Source: CAYRTD01 sp964426915 (lineage in GTDB: Bacteria; Bacteroidota; Bacteroidia; Bacteroidales; GCA-2748055). From it: DNA of 10,389 bases. The stretch covers positions 1-10,389 of the forward strand of contig CAYRTD010000134.1 in assembly GCA_964426915.1 (NCBI GenBank), read 5' to 3'. The translations under genes and the position numbers were made by a program. The notes below the pieces were generated by a model that saw nothing but the letters and a program-made list of their open reading frames with translations, had not been told where the DNA came from and ran no database searches. Below, piece after piece: positions 1-5,712 of the stretch (its first letter is position 1; each line of letters opens with the position of its first letter).

Positions 1-62
1 GTACCGATTTATCGGTACGACTTACAAGATAATGCTCAAACATTATCGACTAACTTCTCCCG
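1..62. repeat. 62-bp hairpin repeat, copy 1 (truncated)
   Basis: These 62 bases are identical to 4508-4569. They hold two hairpins: GTACCGAT / ATCGGTAC around a TT loop (1-18), and GATAATG / CATTATC around a 6-nt loop (28-47). The copy ends right after CTTCTCCCG, inside what is the loop of a third hairpin in the other copy, so it looks truncated. It may extend left beyond the window. It sits immediately upstream of the MFS gene. The identity is seen directly; that it belongs to a dispersed family is inferred from two copies only. Confidence 0.85.
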
Positions 63-109
63 AATTTTTTGAGTTTTAGGGTACTCACAAAGTTATATTA
101 TTTTTTTTC

Positions 110-117
110 TAGTTTTG
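110..117 (+). promoter_or_regulatory. possible Bacteroidota -7 box for the MFS gene
   Basis: TAGTTTTG matches the Bacteroidota sigma-ABfr -7 consensus TAnnTTTG exactly. It lies 23 nt before the GTG at 141, which would give a short leader. I see no clear -33 TTG at the usual distance, so this is a weak call. Confidence 0.3.
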
Positions 118-140
118 CAGCAGATAAATCCATAACGATT

Positions 141-1352
141 GTGCTGCTGAACACCTCCGTCCGCGGGAATATATTAAAGCTTTATCTCATTAAGATCACT
201 AAGTGGTTCATGCTCTTCATGCCCATTGTTGTACCCTTTTACATGGAAAATGATCTAGGCATGAAGGATGTCCTTCTGCTTCAGGGTATCTATTCCATTA
301 CTATTGTTGTTCTTGAAATACCTTCGGGATATTTTGCCGATGTTCTTGGAAGGAGAAAGACCCTGCTTCTGGGCTCCTTTTTCGGCTTTTTTGGTTTTCT
401 GACCTATTCCTTAAGTTTCGGCTTCTGGGGCTTTCTGGTTGCCGAAATGATCCTGGGCTTTGGACAAAGCATGATTTCCGGTGCCGATTCCGCAATGCTA
501 TACGATAGCCTGGCTGATATGAAAAAAGAGAAGCAATATATGAAATATGAAGGAAGGATCACTTCCATTGGAAACATAGCTGAAGCAGTAGCAGGCACCC
601 TTGGAGGTTTACTTGCCGGGATCAGCCTTCGGACTCCCTATATCGGACAAACCATTATTGCCCTGCTTGCTATCCCCGCAGCCTTCCTGCTGGTTGAGCC
701 GGTAAGACATGAGGCACTTACGGTGATGAAATTCAGAGATATTCTTGGTATAATTAGGTATTCACTTTTTAAAAACCGGAAGCTTCAACGTAATATTTTA
801 TTTTCATCACTGATCGGCACAGCCACCCTGACCATGGCTTGGTTTGTTCAACCGGTCTTTCTGAAGCTTGAACTGCCAATTGAAATTTTCGGTATTCTCT
901 GGACTGCACTGAACCTGATTGTCGGCATGACAGCCATAATAGCACACAGGATCGAAAATAAATTAGGGGAAACCCTGTCCGTTATCTTAATCGCAGTCCT
1001 GATACCGGCAGGTTATCTTGCACTCGGATTTACCATGAGCTATGCTGCTCTGGGTATTCTGGCGGTATTCTATGTTGTCAGAGGATTTGCAACCCCGGTC
1101 CTTAAAGATTATATCAACAGGATCTCGGAAGCAAATATTAGAGCTACCATTTTGTCGGTAAGAAATTTCATTATCCGTTTTAACTTTGTCCTCATTGCTC
1201 CCTTTCTAGGATGGTACACCGACACTTATTCATTAAAACAGGCTTTTCTTCTGGCAGGGATCATCTTCTTCGCACTATCCCTATTCACTATGATCCTCTT
1301 TCTCAAATCTATGAAATCCGGATTTCAGAAAACAAAGGAAAATCCATCGTAA
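141..1352 (+). CDS. MFS transporter, start uncertain
   Basis: A predicted inner-membrane major facilitator superfamily permease, about 403 residues from GTG 141, the usual family length of around 400. The protein is a series of hydrophobic segments. The loop between the second and third membrane segments carries the MFS signature GYFADVLGRRK (about residues 63-73), and a paired half follows in the C-terminal part. The substrate cannot be told from the sequence; the branch resembles uncharacterised drug/sugar-type MFS proteins. The start is a problem. Homologous sequence seems to begin around NILKLYLIKITKWFM, but there is no ATG near it. GTG 141 is the closest usable codon; TTG 69 would add 24 residues that do not look like the family. 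The first in-frame ATG (about 210) would cut into the first membrane helix. The 62-bp repeat lies just upstream and may have replaced the native 5' region. The 3' end overlaps the convergent hydrolase gene by 28 bp. Confidence 0.85.
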   Translation: MLLNTSVRGNILKLYLIKITKWFMLFMPIVVPFYMENDLGMKDVLLLQGIYSITIVVLEIPSGYFADVLGRRKTLLLGSFFGFFGFLTYSLSFGFWGFLVAEMILGFGQSMISGADSAMLYDSLADMKKEKQYMKYEGRITSIGNIAEAVAGTLGGLLAGISLRTPYIGQTIIALLAIPAAFLLVEPVRHEALTVMKFRDILGIIRYSLFKNRKLQRNILFSSLIGTATLTMAWFVQPVFLKLELPIEIFGILWTALNLIVGMTAIIAHRIENKLGETLSVILIAVLIPAGYLALGFTMSYAALGILAVFYVVRGFATPVLKDYINRISEANIRATILSVRNFIIRFNFVLIAPFLGWYTDTYSLKQAFLLAGIIFFALSLFTMILFLKSMKSGFQKTKENPS

Positions 1353-2086
1353 GCTGCCATAACATTCTTCGGAAGTTCTTTTTCAAGCTCACTTTGACGG
1401 CCCATGAGATGGCTAATATGTGTCAGATAAGCTCTTTTGGGACTAATTTCATATATCAGATCAAGAGCTTCGGATAAGGTAAAGTGAGAAACATGTTTCT
1501 CTTTCCTTAGGGCATTAACAATAAGGTATTTTACACCGAAAAGTTTTTCTTTTTCCTGCTCCGAAATGAAGTTGGCATCGGTTATATAGGCAAACTCCCC
1601 GATGCGGAAACCCAGAACCGGCAGGCGGTAATGCATTACCCGCACCGGTAATATATCCAGCCGGCCAATTCTGAATTTTTCATTTTCAATAAGATGAATA
1701 TTTACCTGAGGTGCTCCCGGATATTTTTTTTCTGCAAAAATATAGGGGTATTGATATTGCAAAGCTGTAAGAACCCTTTCTTCTGTATAAACATCCATGG
1801 GCTCTTTCTGACGAAAATTGTATGCCCTGATATCATCAAGTCCTGCAATATGATCCCGGTGTTCGTGAGTAAAAAGTACAGCATCCAGATTCATTACCTT
1901 ATGTGTAAGCATCTGCTGCCTGAAATCCGGCCCGGTATCAATGACAATTGTCGCAGATGAATCTTGTATCAACAGAGAAGTCCTCAGCCTCTTATCTCTC
2001 GGATCATCTGAAAGACATGTTTCACAATCACATGCTATAACCGGAACCCCCTGGGAAGTACCCGTTCCTAGAAAACTAATTTTCAA
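1325..2086 (-). CDS. MBL-fold metallo-hydrolase, PhnP-like
   Basis: A 253-residue cytoplasmic metallo-beta-lactamase-fold hydrolase. It begins MKISFLGTGTSQGVPVIAC, the normal start of this family. Visible metal-site motifs are HEHRDH (H74, H76, D78, H79), H152, D170 in ITDANF and H223/H226 in THISH. CDCETC (C19, C21, C24) could form the extra structural zinc site described for PhnP. E. coli PhnP is a phosphoribosyl cyclic phosphodiesterase, but no phosphonate genes are nearby, so the substrate here is unknown; a cyclic phosphodiester is a guess from family. The start codon is TTG, supported by a perfect Shine-Dalgarno sequence and by alignment of the N-terminus with the family. It is divergent from the methyltransferase gene and convergent with, and overlapping, the MFS gene. 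Confidence 0.92.
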   Translation of the reverse strand: MKISFLGTGTSQGVPVIACDCETCLSDDPRDKRLRTSLLIQDSSATIVIDTGPDFRQQMLTHKVMNLDAVLFTHEHRDHIAGLDDIRAYNFRQKEPMDVYTEERVLTALQYQYPYIFAEKKYPGAPQVNIHLIENEKFRIGRLDILPVRVMHYRLPVLGFRIGEFAYITDANFISEQEKEKLFGVKYLIVNALRKEKHVSHFTLSEALDLIYEISPKRAYLTHISHLMGRQSELEKELPKNVMAAYDGFSFVF

Positions 2087-2089
2087 TTT

Positions 2090-2097
2090 ACCTCCTT
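2090..2097 (-). promoter_or_regulatory. strong Shine-Dalgarno site for the MBL hydrolase
   Basis: On the minus strand AAGGAGGT lies just before TAAA and the TTG start at 2086, leaving four bases between GGAGG plus T and the start codon boundary. This is a full match to the 16S 3' tail and decides the TTG start. Such strong sites are uncommon in Bacteroidota. Confidence 0.8.
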
Positions 2098-2157
2098 TTG
2101 CTTACGAAATTAAAAAGTTTCGGACAAAGACACAGAAACCGGAAGGAATTTTTTTGA

Positions 2158-2165
2158 TAATTTTG
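2158..2165 (+). promoter_or_regulatory. possible -7 box upstream of the methyltransferase gene
   Basis: TAATTTTG fits TAnnTTTG exactly and sits 80 nt before the ATG at 2246, in the spacer shared with the divergent hydrolase gene. No convincing -33 TTG is visible, and the region is very AT-rich, so chance is possible. An A10 run at 2224-2233 lies in the leader. Confidence 0.3.
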
Positions 2166-2245
2166 TTTTACATATTTACATCAATTTACAGATATTTGAT
2201 TTTTAAATATTAACCTGAAAGCCAAAAAAAAAAGCCTGTTCAATA

Positions 2246-2971
2246 ATGAGTGCTAAATTGTACCTAATTCCTAATACTCTCGGTGGTGATGATCCGGAAA
2301 ATGTAATCCCCGCCGGAGTTCTTGATGTTTTAAAAGAACTGGACCATTTTATTGTCGAAAATGAGAGGAATGCCCGGCGCTTTCTCATCCGGTGCGGATA
2401 TAAAAAATCGATTGACAACATTCAATTCTTCCTTCTCAATAAACATACAAAGAAAAATGAAATCCACGGTTTCCTTGAGCCCTGCATAAAGGGTGCCAAT
2501 ATGGGAGTTATATCGGAAGCGGGGGTTCCCGGTATCGCAGATCCCGGTGCAGAGGTCGTGGCAATCGCTCATAAAAGAAAAATAAAGGTTATTCCGCTCA
2601 CCGGACCTTCCTCGGTTGTACTGGCACTTATGGCCTCAGGATTGAACGGACAACAGTTTTGTTTTAACGGATACCTTCCCGTAAAACCTCAGGAGAGAAA
2701 GGACAGGATCAGGCAACTTGAAGCCGAAACAAACAAAACAGGAATAACCCAGATATTTATTGAAACACCATACAGAAATAATGTTCTTTTCGAAGCTTTA
2801 ATAAACACCTGCCGGCCGGAAACACTTTTATGCATTGCCTGCGATATCACACTTTCCGGTGAGTATATCAAGACCATGAAGATAAGAGAATGGAAAAAGG
2901 AAAGGGTCGATTTAAATAAACGACCCTGTATTTTTTTATTCGCTTCTTTATTGAGGCTGTCTCATATGTAA
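2246..2971 (+). CDS. RsmI-like SAM-dependent methyltransferase (tetrapyrrole methylase fold)
   Basis: A 241-residue member of the tetrapyrrole (corrin/porphyrin) methylase fold, in the branch of 16S rRNA cytidine-2'-O-methyltransferase RsmI (COG0313). Motifs in order: LYLIPNTLG (residues 5-13), the cofactor loop GVISEAGVPGIADPG (87-101), PLTGPSSVVLALMASGL (117-133) with the Gly/Pro/Ser motif, FNGYLP (140-145), IETPYRN (172-178) and the C-terminal strand NKRPCIFLF (224-232). It matches the shorter Bacteroidota version of the family, so action on 16S rRNA is inferred rather than certain. The family normally ends one or two residues after the KRPxxFLF strand. Here about nine more residues (SLLRLSHM) follow, encoded by a repeat end (GAGGCTGTCTCA). 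A terminator-like hairpin lies inside the last codons. Confidence 0.9.
   Translation: MSAKLYLIPNTLGGDDPENVIPAGVLDVLKELDHFIVENERNARRFLIRCGYKKSIDNIQFFLLNKHTKKNEIHGFLEPCIKGANMGVISEAGVPGIADPGAEVVAIAHKRKIKVIPLTGPSSVVLALMASGLNGQQFCFNGYLPVKPQERKDRIRQLEAETNKTGITQIFIETPYRNNVLFEALINTCRPETLLCIACDITLSGEYIKTMKIREWKKERVDLNKRPCIFLFASLLRLSHM
2903..2937 (+). terminator. intrinsic terminator-like hairpin inside the 3' end of the methyltransferase CDS
   Basis: AGGGTCG (2903-2909) and CGACCCT (2921-2927) form a perfect 7-bp stem around an 11-nt loop, followed after GTA by seven Ts (2931-2937). It encodes the conserved NKRPCIFLF strand. It probably ended transcription right at the original gene end. The current stop lies 34 bases further downstream. 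Confidence 0.6.
2953..2964 (+). repeat. solo GAGGCTGTCT-type repeat end, within the methyltransferase CDS
   Basis: GAGGCTGTCTCA here shares its first ten bases with the left end of the element at 3170. The sequences after both also resemble each other (GTAA, then TCT, then a T-rich stretch and AAAG). No matching inverse end (TGAGACAGCCTC) was found downstream, so this may be a remnant or a larger decayed element reaching to 3252. It provides the reading frame LRLSHM and stop of the methyltransferase. Confidence 0.5.
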
Positions 2972-3169
2972 CTCTTCTATTTAAAGGTACCAATTCTCCA
3001 GTTATTTTTTGTTTATCGCAAATTATTTACTGGGGACTAAAAAGTATTTCTTAACTTTGGGTTACTTACAAATTGGAAGCATCCCTCTGTTTAACAGTTT
3101 ACTCTTCCCTGTGATTCTAATATTTTCAGGATTTTTTCACCATAGCATCGTCTTAAGTTGACGCGTATG

Positions 3170-3252
3170 GAGGCTGTCTAAGAAGTAATAATCTTTTTGA
3201 AAGAATTTACAATCTAAAAGCATTCCTCTAAAAAATACGTTTAGACACCCTC
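3170..3252. repeat. 83-bp MITE-like element D with GAGGCTGTCTAA ends
   Basis: The left end GAGGCTGTCTAA (3170-3181) and the right end TTAGACACCCTC (3241-3252) are inverted copies with one mismatch in 12. The similarity continues loosely inwards (GTA on both sides). The interior is AT-rich and encodes nothing. There is no clear target duplication. The structure is seen directly; that a transposase in trans moved it is inferred. Confidence 0.55.
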
Positions 3253-3283
3253 GTAGAAGTCATCTTCACTTCTGCACGTTAAG

Positions 3284-3486
3284 TAGTGTTTGTCCATAAA
3301 GTCCGCTACCTGCGTTATGCTCGCACCAAAAATGCTCATTTACATTAGGAGACTCCGCTTTTTGGGGCTTGTGCCTCCGCACGCTGTCACGGAAAGCTTC
3401 AGCGACACGCGGTCACAAGCCTTGATATCGAACTTTCTGTTCCGATAGCTATCGGAACAAACACACGACTTTATTGACGGACACTA
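3284..3486. repeat. 203-bp MITE-like element A, TAGTGT ends
   Basis: The left end TAGTGTTTGTCCATAAAGTC (3284-3303) and the reverse complement of the right end, TAGTGTCCGTCAATAAAGTC (3467-3486), agree at 17 of 20 bases. Inside are an outer inverted repeat GGCTTGTG / CACAAGCC (3366-3373 with 3414-3421) and a perfect 22-bp palindrome near the right end. The interior is richer in G+C than its surroundings and has no gene. The right end lies inside the 3' end of the FKBP gene. Elements B and C share its right end, and C also shares a 19-base interior word (3395-3413 = 7465-7483). Confidence 0.7.
3438..3459. repeat. 22-bp perfect palindrome in element A
   Basis: TGTTCCGATAG and its exact reverse complement CTATCGGAACA meet without a spacer. 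No T-run follows on either strand, so it is not a typical intrinsic terminator. A degenerate form (TCCGATAGCTGTCTGGA) is present in element B, so the palindrome is a conserved part of the family. Confidence 0.8.
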
Positions 3487-4400
3487 AGTAATTCCACATC
3501 ATATACCAGTGTAGTGTATGGAGGAATAGGGACCTTAGCTTTTCCATCATAATAGGATTTTCCATTTACCCCGTAACCCAGGTTATAAGGAACGACCAGT
3601 TTTGCCTTTCCGCCCTCTTTCATGTAACTTACGCCTTCCGACAGGCCCTCTGTTACAACATAATTATAGTTACCCACCTTGAACATGAATACCTTCTCAT
3701 CAAGGAAAACTCTTCCGTCAAGAAAATAGCCTTTTACATTAACCGAAACATCGTAATCCATCCTGGCGGAATCTCCTGTGCCCTCTTCCATCTGAAAATA
3801 AATTAATCCGCTTTCGATGGTGTCTGAGAAACTGAGATTGTTATCCATAAAATATTCATTCATTTTTTCCTTCTCGTGTTGTATAGGGTCAGTAATAACC
3901 TCAATCAATTCAATATTTATCCTAAGGGATTTATAGGGCCCTATAACAGCCGCTCCCTCTTTACCATACCCAAGATCGGAACGGAATAATAAACTGGCTT
4001 TACCTCCTTCTTTCATCATCAGCAGACCCTCATCCAGACCCTGGAGATTTTCCCCTATCTGGATTTTTGAAGTGCCATAAATTACACGGGAATCATGAAT
4101 ATTATTTTTTATTGCTTTGTCTTTATCAGTGGTAAAAATCAAATTATTACCATCGATAAGATAGAGATCATATTTAATAACCACCCAATTTCCGGTTAAA
4201 GGTGAAAGCCCTGTTCCTTCCTCATCGGAAAGAAAATATAGACCACTTTCGGTAGGTTCGGTGGTGATATTATTATTTTCCAGGTAAGCATTGAAAATCC
4301 TCTCTTCCAGGGCGATCATATCTGAATCGTCTTCCTTTGAGCAGGAAAAAAGCAGGGTCATTATCCCCAAAACAGCAAAAACTAAGAATTTTGTTTTCAT
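3471..4400 (-). CDS. tandem-domain FKBP-type peptidyl-prolyl isomerase lipoprotein
   Basis: A 309-residue predicted lipoprotein with two FKBP domains. The signal peptide MKTKFLVFAVLGIMTLLFSC puts the lipidated cysteine at C20. This favours the ATG at 4400 over a TTG at 4427, which would add nine residues before the signal. Domain 1 spans about residues 50-168 (NWVVIKYDLYLIDG, LDEGLLMMKEGGKASL, DLGYG). Domain 2 spans about 198-306 (DVSVNVKGYFLDG, LSEGVSYMKEGGKAKL, NLGYG, PPYTTLVYDVELL). Both have lost the FDSS-type active-site segment, and domain 2 has Val where FKBP12 has Tyr26, so catalysis may be weak and a chaperone role is possible. It should face the periplasm or outer surface. The last codons (S-V-R-Q-stop) lie in the right end of element A. 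Two gaps with repeats separate it from its neighbours, so it probably has its own promoter. Confidence 0.88.
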   Translation of the reverse strand: MKTKFLVFAVLGIMTLLFSCSKEDDSDMIALEERIFNAYLENNNITTEPTESGLYFLSDEEGTGLSPLTGNWVVIKYDLYLIDGNNLIFTTDKDKAIKNNIHDSRVIYGTSKIQIGENLQGLDEGLLMMKEGGKASLLFRSDLGYGKEGAAVIGPYKSLRINIELIEVITDPIQHEKEKMNEYFMDNNLSFSDTIESGLIYFQMEEGTGDSARMDYDVSVNVKGYFLDGRVFLDEKVFMFKVGNYNYVVTEGLSEGVSYMKEGGKAKLVVPYNLGYGVNGKSYYDGKAKVPIPPYTTLVYDVELLSVRQ

Positions 4401-4428
4401 ATCTATATATTTATTAATTTTCATCAAT

Positions 4429-4492
4429 TAGTGTCTGTCCATAATGTCCGATAGCTGTCTGGACAGACACTCGACTCTATTGACAGGCACTA
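4429..4492. repeat. 64-bp element B, internally deleted relative of element A
   Basis: It begins TAGTGTCTGTCCATAATGTC and ends TCTATTGACAGGCACTA, with imperfect inverted ends like element A. Its right part (4446-4492) aligns with the right end of A (3439-3486) at about four bases in five, including a degenerate palindrome. Internally AGTGTCTGTCC (4430-4440) pairs perfectly with GGACAGACACT (4461-4471) around a 20-nt loop, so the whole unit can fold as a hairpin. It ends 28 bp upstream of the FKBP start codon. Confidence 0.65.
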
Positions 4493-4507
4493 CTTACACT
4501 CTCACCA

Positions 4508-4578
4508 GTACCGATTTATCGGTACGACTTACAAGATAATGCTCAAACATTATCGACTAACTTCTCCCGGATGAGAAG
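4508..4578. repeat. 62-bp hairpin repeat, copy 2, with third hairpin
   Basis: Bases 4508-4569 repeat 1-62 exactly. Hairpins: GTACCGAT / ATCGGTAC (4508-4525), GATAATG / CATTATC (4535-4554) and, only in this copy, CTTCTC / GAGAAG around CCGGAT (4561-4578). Three hairpins in a row suggest a structured, palindromic repeat. The sequence to about 4630 may belong to the same unit, but one copy cannot show its limits. Confidence 0.8.
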
Positions 4579-4704
4579 CAGAAAAATCTACGTTCGTTAT
4601 CCCTCGGTTCGGCGTTATACTCACCGGGTAATTGCCGCATAAGATCAAACACTAATTCAACAGATGCAAATTTATTAAAATTCGTTGCTTCCTGTAATAA
4701 TTTT

Positions 4705-5568
4705 TTAATCTACCGTTAAAACTTCCACAAGATAGATCATTGCCGTATAAGGTGGGACGACCCCCTTTACCGATCCCAAAGATCCAAAGCCCAGTTCTGA
4801 AGGAATAAGAATCATTGCCGTTCCCCCTTCTCGCATCTCTCCTACCGCATAATTGAGTCCTTCGATAAGATACATCTCATTCCCGTAAATAAAATCCAGG
4901 GGGGTGTTTCTCTTTTTTGAACTATCAACGAATTTTCCGTTTAAAAATTTCCCTTCATAATGTATCCAGATATGTTTTCCTTTTTCAACTTTAGGGCCAT
5001 TTCCTTCCTCATGGCTTAAAAAATATATTCCATTGGGTTCCGGCTCAATTTCAATTTTGTTATCTTTCAGATATTTACTTATAATATCCAGTTCTGATAA
5101 TCTGAATTCTCTGGCCCAGGAAAGGAACAATTGCTTTTCTTCTTCATATTCTTCCGAACTTTGTACATCAAGTACCCGTATATTTATCTTCATATATTCC
5201 TCTTCTTCCATAAATCCGGGAGGATTGATATTCAGTGTATTATGGAAAAAATTCTTTGTTTTCAGGATAAAACCGGCACTATCTTCTTCAGAAAGATGAA
5301 AAAGACCTTCATTCAGAGATCCTTTGTAGGGGCTTTCCCCGGGAGTAAATCTCCTGCGGGCCTTAAAGAATAATGAATCATTCATTTTCCTGTAGCTGAT
5401 ATCGGCTGTAATATAATCTCCGGTAGTGATATTTTCATTTTTATCTCCAATTTCGATTAAATTCATATAAAGGCCGGAATTCAACCGGGAATAATCCGGA
5501 TAGGGAGAATTATTACATCCTGATAAAAAAAAGCATGCCAACAGGATAATATACAGGCTGTTTTTCAT
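4705..5568 (-). CDS. FKBP-type peptidyl-prolyl isomerase lipoprotein, degenerate first domain
   Basis: A 287-residue predicted lipoprotein. The signal peptide ends in the lipobox LSGC (C18). A first region (about residues 31-136) has the outline of an FKBP domain but lacks its core motifs. A charged linker rich in Glu (136-175) leads to a well-formed FKBP domain (about 179-285). That domain contains WIHYEGKFLNGKFVDSS, IEGLNYAVGEMREGG, LGFGSLG and PPYTAMIYLVEVL. Relative to FKBP12 it keeps Tyr26 and Asp37; the Trp59 position is Leu, Tyr82 is Phe and Phe99 is Tyr, so it is the likeliest of the three proteins to be an active isomerase. It lies 144 bp downstream of the next FKBP gene, enough for a separate promoter. 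It shares the two-region plan of the gene at 3471, suggesting an old duplication. Confidence 0.9.
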   Translation of the reverse strand: MKNSLYIILLACFFLSGCNNSPYPDYSRLNSGLYMNLIEIGDKNENITTGDYITADISYRKMNDSLFFKARRRFTPGESPYKGSLNEGLFHLSEEDSAGFILKTKNFFHNTLNINPPGFMEEEEYMKINIRVLDVQSSEEYEEEKQLFLSWAREFRLSELDIISKYLKDNKIEIEPEPNGIYFLSHEEGNGPKVEKGKHIWIHYEGKFLNGKFVDSSKKRNTPLDFIYGNEMYLIEGLNYAVGEMREGGTAMILIPSELGFGSLGSVKGVVPPYTAMIYLVEVLTVD

Positions 5569-5712
5569 GAAAAACGAATTTAATGATAAGCATAAAAGGC
5601 GGAGAAAGATAATGAATAATATATTTTAAAATCAGCCTCTCTAAAATTTACTTTGACAGATAAATATTTAATCCTTCGAATCCGCCGGCCAACATATTCG
5701 AAAAGTTTAATT

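Larger units (their letters stand above)
2972..3470. other. gene-free region filled with short repeats
   Basis: No credible coding region lies in these 499 bases. From left to right they hold an AT-rich stretch following the repeat end at 2953, a small inverted-repeat element at 3170-3252, a 31-bp gap, and the larger element A at 3284-3486, which runs into the FKBP gene. A TAnnTTTG match (3052-3059, TAACTTTG) faces no gene. Confidence 0.7.
4401..4704. other. 304-bp gene-free gap with elements B and the 62-bp repeat
   Basis: This gap between two FKBP genes contains element B (4429-4492), the second copy of the 62-bp repeat with a third hairpin (4508-4578), and about 125 bp with nothing I recognise. 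It must also hold the promoter of the downstream FKBP gene, but no exact TAnnTTTG box was identified on the minus strand. Confidence 0.65.

Noticed and set aside
301..598. Minus-strand open frames inside the MFS gene
   Set aside because: They show no recognisable domain and lie wholly within a convincing MFS coding region.
1694..2213. Plus-strand open frames opposite the MBL hydrolase
   Set aside because: They are antisense to a gene with complete metal-binding motifs and have low-complexity, cysteine- and phenylalanine-rich translations typical of shadow frames.
3052..3059. TAACTTTG, an exact TAnnTTTG match on the plus strand
   Set aside because: No gene follows on that strand before the repeat elements, and no -33 element is visible; likely chance or a remnant.
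3438..3459. 22-bp palindrome as the terminator of the FKBP gene
   Set aside because: No T-run follows the stem on the minus strand, so it lacks the form of an intrinsic terminator.
3284..3486. Considered as a structured noncoding RNA or riboswitch
   Set aside because: Inverted ends and copies of its parts at two other places fit a mobile repeat better, and it lies at the 3' side of the neighbouring gene rather than in a leader.
4401..4427. Upstream TTG start for the FKBP gene at 4427
   Set aside because: It would put nine charged or polar residues before a standard lipoprotein signal peptide that begins at the ATG at 4400.
1..4569. Considered as a CRISPR array or composite transposon bounded by the 62-bp repeat
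   Set aside because: There are only two copies, 4.5 kb apart, in direct orientation, with no regular spacers, no cas genes and no transposase between them.
5642..5712. TTCGAA...TTCGAA inverted repeat in the gap between two FKBP genes
   Set aside because: The 6-bp stem with a 16-nt loop and no T-run is too weak to call, and each half is itself a palindrome common by chance.
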